Source: Desulfobulbaceae bacterium (GTDB lineage Bacteria; Desulfobacterota; Desulfobulbia; Desulfobulbales; Desulfobulbaceae). From it: 8,541 nt of DNA. Positions 5,118-8,541 of the stretch are shown in pieces. Each line of letters begins with the position of its first letter. The first letter of the stretch is position 1. The notes under the pieces were generated by a model, which had not been told where the DNA came from, did no database searches, and saw nothing but the letters and a program-made list of their open reading frames with translations. Where the stretch lies: NCBI GenBank assembly GCA_026990725.1, contig JALXCX010000050.1, forward strand, positions 1-8,541, read 5' to 3'. The translations under genes were made by a program, and so were the position numbers.

Positions 5118-7250
5118 ATGCGGTTATTTCGCTATATTATCCTGCTGTTATGTCTTGCCTTCCTGTCGCAGTCCCTGGTCCAGGCCAAGGTGATGCCGGT
5201 CGGCTTTGAAGCCGGGCGTAATCGGTTGATTTGTTACATGTTAAGCCACCAGCTTCCTGTGCAGCATTTCGAGCATAAACCTTTGGATGATTCCCTGTCC
5301 CGGGCAGCCTATGATTTGTATCTGCGTCAGCTTGATCCCCGGAAACGATTCTTACTGCAGGCTGATATTGATGAGTTAAATTTCTTTCAAACCCGGATTG
5401 ATGATGAACTCAGCCAAGGCAAGGCGTTATTGCCTGATGCCGGCCGACAGATTCTGGCTACGCGTATTGTACAGGTTCAGAAAATAGTGAAACAACTGCT
5501 GGATGCAGGTTTTGATCCCAACCGGAAGGATTTCCTGGAGACTGATCCGAAAAAACTCACATATGCCGCCAATGAGACGGAGTTGAAAGACAGGTGGCGT
5601 CGTTCTCTGAAAATGGAAGTCCTTGACAGCTACCTGGCAGCGATAGAGAAAAAGAGGAAAGAGCTGGCAAAAGCAGGAAAAACAACTCGTTTAAATGGTG
5701 CAGGCCCTGTAAATAAAGAGCTCTGGCATAATGCGCTGGACAAGGTCCGTAAGCGGACCAGTAATTATCTTCACAGGCTGCAGCAACTGACAAGACAGGA
5801 GCATTACAATCGTTTTTTTGATGCCGTAGCCAGGGCCTTTGGCCCCCACACAAACTATATGGCCCCAACCTCAAAGGAAGATTTTGATATCCATATGAGC
5901 GGCTCTCTTGAGGGGATTGGAGCCCTGCTTCGAGAGGATGACGGCCACATCAAGGTGGTGCGTATTATTCCTGGAAGTGCTGCCGAGGCCCAGGGGCAGC
6001 TTCAGGCAGAAGATACAATTATGGCTGTTTCCGAGGCTGACAGTGATCCTGTTGATATTTCGGACATGAGAATTCGTGAAGCTGTTTCGTACATCAGAGG
6101 TCCGAAGGGCACTGAAGTACGATTGACTATTCTCAGGCCCGATGGTTCCCGGTTGATTATCCCCATTGTCAGGGATGTGGTAAAAATTGAGGAGACATAT
6201 GTCAAGTCGACCGTATTGAAGGATGATACCGGCAATGCCATTGGCTATATCAAAATCCCCGGTTTTTACAGGGATTTTTCCGGAGGCCGGGATGGAGAAA
6301 AAAGTCGGAACGTGACCGATGATACCCGGAGTGAGTTGTACAAGCTGAAACAGAAGCATATCAAAGGACTTATTCTTGATCTTCGCAATAATGGCGGAGG
6401 GTCTCTTTCCGATGCGGTGGATGTTTCCGGTCTTTTTCTGGCCGGAGGGCCGGTGGTCCAGGTAAAAAATTCCCAGGGTGCGATTCGGGTGCTGGAAGAC
6501 GTTGATCCTCATCTTGCCTATGATGGGCCAATGATAGTTCTTGTTAATCAGTTTTCAGCCTCTGCCTCTGAAATATTAGCAGCAGCCCTCCAGGATTATG
6601 GCCGGGCGCTTGTAATCGGCGGGGCGCATACCCACGGTAAGGGAACCGTGCAGGCCCTTATGGATTTAAACCGGTATCTGCCTCTGCTGCAGTTTAAAAA
6701 ATATGACGATCTGGGTGCGCTCAAAGTGACTATTCAGAAATTTTACAGAGTGAATGGTGGATCAACCCAGTACAAAGGGGTTATTCCGGATATCGTGCTT
6801 CCCAGCATGCTCGATTACCTGAAAACCGGTGAACAGTATATGGATTATTCTCTTCCCTGGGATCAGGTCCAAAGTGTTATCACGGGGCACTGGCAGGGTG
6901 CGCATTTTGATACAAACAGGGCCTTGGAACAGAGCAAAAAATTTGTGACCGAAAGTACACAGTTTGCAAAAATTGCCGAGGAGAGTTTAAAAGCAAAAAA
7001 GCGAAGTAAAGAAACGCTGGTCGCTGATTTCCTGACAGGAGTTCTTAAAGAACGGCAGGAGTTGGAACAGGAGAGAAAAGAGGCAAAAGCGGCTGGACTT
7101 CTCAATGATAGTGAAAATGATGAAGAGGGGAAGCCCGGGAAAAAGAAGAGCCTGAACGAGCAGTTGGCTGTTGATCCCTATGTGCATTTGACTCTGTATC
7201 TGTTCAGCGATTTAGCAAAAGATACCGGCAACGCCAGTGGCTCAAAATAA
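5118..7250 (+). CDS. prc: tail-specific (C-terminal processing) protease Prc/Tsp, S41A family
   Basis: A 710-aa secreted serine protease that cuts periplasmic proteins from exposed C-terminal tails. The N-terminus is a signal peptide (RYIILLLCLAFL core, likely cleaved after VQA at 21-23). An N-terminal helical Tsp domain follows (about 30-250), containing LDPRKRFLLQADID. A PDZ domain starts near GIGALL (266-271) and includes VRIIPGSAAE. The S41 catalytic domain has GYIKIPGFY, LILDLRNNGGG and NQFSASASEI. By alignment with E. coli Prc (S430, D441, K455) the dyad/triad residues are S482, D493 and K508, all present. The C-terminal Tsp domain carries a Lys/Glu-rich, probably disordered stretch at about 635-680. 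Length is close to the roughly 680 aa of E. coli Prc. The start has CGGAG (5107-5111) 6 nt before ATG. It stands alone between two spacers, with no NlpI-like partner in view. Confidence 0.95.
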   Translation: MRLFRYIILLLCLAFLSQSLVQAKVMPVGFEAGRNRLICYMLSHQLPVQHFEHKPLDDSLSRAAYDLYLRQLDPRKRFLLQADIDELNFFQTRIDDELSQGKALLPDAGRQILATRIVQVQKIVKQLLDAGFDPNRKDFLETDPKKLTYAANETELKDRWRRSLKMEVLDSYLAAIEKKRKELAKAGKTTRLNGAGPVNKELWHNALDKVRKRTSNYLHRLQQLTRQEHYNRFFDAVARAFGPHTNYMAPTSKEDFDIHMSGSLEGIGALLREDDGHIKVVRIIPGSAAEAQGQLQAEDTIMAVSEADSDPVDISDMRIREAVSYIRGPKGTEVRLTILRPDGSRLIIPIVRDVVKIEETYVKSTVLKDDTGNAIGYIKIPGFYRDFSGGRDGEKSRNVTDDTRSELYKLKQKHIKGLILDLRNNGGGSLSDAVDVSGLFLAGGPVVQVKNSQGAIRVLEDVDPHLAYDGPMIVLVNQFSASASEILAAALQDYGRALVIGGAHTHGKGTVQALMDLNRYLPLLQFKKYDDLGALKVTIQKFYRVNGGSTQYKGVIPDIVLPSMLDYLKTGEQYMDYSLPWDQVQSVITGHWQGAHFDTNRALEQSKKFVTESTQFAKIAEESLKAKKRSKETLVADFLTGVLKERQELEQERKEAKAAGLLNDSENDEEGKPGKKKSLNEQLAVDPYVHLTLYLFSDLAKDTGNASGSK

Positions 7251-7257
7251 TTTTTGC

Positions 7258-7286
7258 TTGAAATCAATCCCTAAACATGATAAAAA
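7258..7286 (+). promoter_or_regulatory. sigma70-like promoter candidate for the RsbRD_N-dsrM unit
   Basis: TTGAAA (7258-7263, 5 of 6 consensus bases) and TAAAAA (7281-7286, 4 of 6) are separated by 17 bp, in an AT-rich spacer between prc and the next gene. Transcription would start near 7293, giving a leader of about 78 nt. A second -10-like TATAAA (7347-7352) has no good -35 partner and would leave a leader of only about 12 nt. Confidence 0.4.
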
Positions 7287-7294
7287 TCTCCGCC

Positions 7295-7310
7295 ATGAAT
7301 CACCATTCAT
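7295..7310 (+). other. ATGAAT inverted repeat downstream of the promoter candidate
   Basis: ATGAAT (7295-7300) and ATTCAT (7305-7310) form a perfect 6-bp inverted repeat around CACC. It lies about at the start site expected from the 7258-7286 promoter candidate, a common place for a repressor operator. It could equally be a chance AT-rich palindrome, or a weak terminator for prc with the T-rich TATTTATTT that follows. Confidence 0.3.
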
Positions 7311-7370
7311 TATTTATTTAATTTCTACCAATCATATATTTTTTTGTATAAAAAGAGATCGTCGAAGAAT

Positions 7371-7904
7371 ATGGATTTGACAGAGGCCTTAAAACAGAAG
7401 AGGGATAAGATTCTCTCTGTATGGATTGAAAGAACCCTGGACTCCTATACTTCGTCAGTTTTTTTTAAACAGTCTAAAGACCGATTTGCCAATCCTGTTG
7501 GTGCAAATATCACAGAAGGTCTGACGGGTTTATACAACTGTCTCCTGCAAGGGCTCGGGCCGCAGGAATATGCAAATGCCCTTGATCAGGTAATCCGGAT
7601 CCGGGCAGTGCAGGAATTCTCTCCGGCCCAGGCGGTTGCACCAATTCTTGAACTCAAGTGGGTGGTAAAACAGGTTTTTTCAGCAGATAAACAGTGCAGG
7701 GATCTGTTGCCCAAGCTTGATTCTTTTGACTGTGATGTCGACCGGGCGGCTCTTACAGCCTTTGATTTATATGTAGAGTCAAAAGAGAGGCTGCATAGAG
7801 CCCGGATTCGTGAATTAAAGAGCGGCAGTTATATTCTTACGGATTCTGGCTGTGCTTCTGCTTTAATCAAACAGAATCTGAAGGATATATCCCGCATAAG
7901 TTGA
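7371..7904 (+). CDS. RsbRD N-terminal-domain protein upstream of dsrM
   Basis: A 177-aa soluble, all-helical protein. It matches the RsbRD_N family, named after the N-terminal sensor half of RsbRD, a Bacillus stressosome co-antagonist. Family hallmarks are the LxxKRDxIxxxW start (7-18), DRFANPVG (37-44) and RIRAVQEFSPAQAV (76-89), followed by a long helix with LELKWVVKQV. No STAS domain follows, so it is a stand-alone version; the C-terminal 40 residues are a charged helix (YVESKERLHRARIREL) plus a tail. ATG 7371 is preferred because family members begin near here; the upstream TTG at 7344 lacks support. The ribosome binding site is weak (AAGAGA at 7353-7358, or GAAG at 7364-7367 very close). 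It precedes dsrM by 120 nt in the same direction. I infer a regulatory or assembly role for the Dsr membrane complex, not shown by the sequence. Confidence 0.85.
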   Translation: MDLTEALKQKRDKILSVWIERTLDSYTSSVFFKQSKDRFANPVGANITEGLTGLYNCLLQGLGPQEYANALDQVIRIRAVQEFSPAQAVAPILELKWVVKQVFSADKQCRDLLPKLDSFDCDVDRAALTAFDLYVESKERLHRARIRELKSGSYILTDSGCASALIKQNLKDISRIS

Positions 7905-7969
7905 AATATTTACCTCCGCATGAGGGGAAAGACAGCTTCTGAGAACAAGCAGTCGATTTGCAGCAAGCC

Positions 7970-8000
7970 GTTTTTACCTGTTTTTATTACGTTACCGTTT
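7970..8000 (+). promoter_or_regulatory. 10-bp-spaced GTTTTTA repeats upstream of dsrM
   Basis: GTTTTTA occurs at 7970-7976 and again at 7980-7986, exactly one helical turn apart, followed by TTACGTTACCGTTT. The block lies 25-55 nt before dsrM. It could be a regulator site, a bent-DNA element or part of a promoter; the only -35 candidate nearby, TTGCAG (7958-7963), is poor. No function can be assigned from sequence alone. Confidence 0.25.
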
Positions 8001-8024
8001 AATTCGAAAGTGAGGGAGTGATCG

Positions 8025-8541
8025 ATGAAGTACACCATCCCCCTGGCAGCTGTCCTTGGCCTGGCGTTGTTTGCGTTTCTAGGGTCTCAGATAATCGGGA
8101 TGCAATACATTTTTGGTATTCTCGTGCCCTACGCTGCTGTGGCTGTGTTTATTGTCGGGTTTTGCTACAAGGTGATCAATTGGGGCAGGTCCCCTGTTCC
8201 CTTTAAAATACCGACAACCTGCGGGCAGGGATATTCTCTGCACTGGATTAAACGCGACAGGCTTGAAGCGCCGCTCAATTCTTTTGAGGTTGCGGGGCGG
8301 ATGTTTCTTGAGATTGTCCTGTTCAGATCACTATGGAGAAACACCAAATCTGAAGTCCATGCTGGTCCCAAACTCACCTATGAATCGTCAAAGTGGCTCT
8401 GGTTGTTTGCCATTCTGTTTCATTACAGTTTTCTCGTTGTTCTTTTGCGGCATCTGCGTCTTTTTCTTGAACCGATCCCCTCTGCTGTGAGCGCCCTTGA
8501 GTTTGCAGATGGTATCCTGCAGATTGGCGCCCCTACCATGT
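8025..8541 (+). CDS. dsrM: DsrM, cytochrome b subunit of the DsrMKJOP complex (3' end outside window)
   Basis: The first 172 residues of a membrane protein that runs off the window. DsrM is a NarI-like diheme cytochrome b which, with the iron-sulfur protein DsrK, links the menaquinone pool to the DsrC trisulfide pathway in sulfate reducers and sulfur oxidisers. Visible membrane segments are about 5-24, 28-48 and 124-146. H133 and H143 in FHYSFLVVLLRHLRLF are likely haem ligands. Soluble loops carry conserved-looking VINWGRSPVPFKIPTT (50-65) and the stretch before KWLWLFAILF. The start is ATG 8025 with GAGGGAG (8012-8018) 6 nt upstream. dsrK, J, O and P would be expected downstream, beyond the edge. 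The RsbRD_N gene is upstream on the same strand, so the two probably share a transcript. Confidence 0.93.
   Translation, partial: MKYTIPLAAVLGLALFAFLGSQIIGMQYIFGILVPYAAVAVFIVGFCYKVINWGRSPVPFKIPTTCGQGYSLHWIKRDRLEAPLNSFEVAGRMFLEIVLFRSLWRNTKSEVHAGPKLTYESSKWLWLFAILFHYSFLVVLLRHLRLFLEPIPSAVSALEFADGILQIGAPTM

Noticed and set aside
5871..6512. 213-codon open frame on the minus strand inside prc
   Set aside because: It lies entirely opposite the PDZ and catalytic domain of prc, has no recognisable domain, and its composition follows from the codon use of the real gene.

Overview
The window looks like chromosomal DNA from a sulfur-metabolising bacterium of the Desulfobacterota, plausibly Desulfobulbales-like. 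The clearest evidence is at the right edge: the start of dsrM, the cytochrome b subunit of the DsrMKJOP complex of dissimilatory sulfate and sulfur metabolism, preceded by a small RsbRD N-terminal-domain protein. The mitochondria-like type of EF-G and the YedF selenium/sulfur-carrier protein also fit this group. All genes are on the + strand. I saw no tRNA, rRNA, insertion sequence, CRISPR array or sign of recent gene transfer.

Layout. (1) Positions 1-278 hold no gene I can support; they form the leader of fusA, with a weak promoter candidate and two stem-loops. (2) fusA (279-2363) encodes a translocation GTPase of the spdEFG1/mtEFG1 type. After a T-rich spacer with a perfect 9-bp stem-loop comes a 228-aa P-loop ATPase of unknown role (2507-3193). 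A good intrinsic terminator (3217-3256) follows it. (3) A compact cluster comes next: a eukaryote-type (His6-like) HisA (3287-4057), a 62-aa protein overlapping hisA by ATGA (4054-4242) whose predicted layout resembles a ribbon-helix-helix domain, and yedF (4286-4900). (4) A 217-base spacer with stem-loops and a thrice-repeated heptamer leads to a secreted tail-specific protease, Prc/CtpA (5118-7250). (5) An AT-rich spacer with a promoter candidate leads to the RsbRD_N-domain gene (7371-7904) and the truncated dsrM (8025 to the window edge).

How the genes relate: they are mostly independent housekeeping functions (translation, histidine synthesis, sulfur/selenium transfer, periplasmic proteolysis) next to the first genes of a sulfur-respiration operon. 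I do not see a clear new defence or mobile system. The parts least explained by known families are the ATPase paired with fusA, the small RHH-like protein coupled to hisA, and the RsbRD_N protein that probably belongs to the dsr operon. Family assignments come from recognising motifs by eye, not from database searches.
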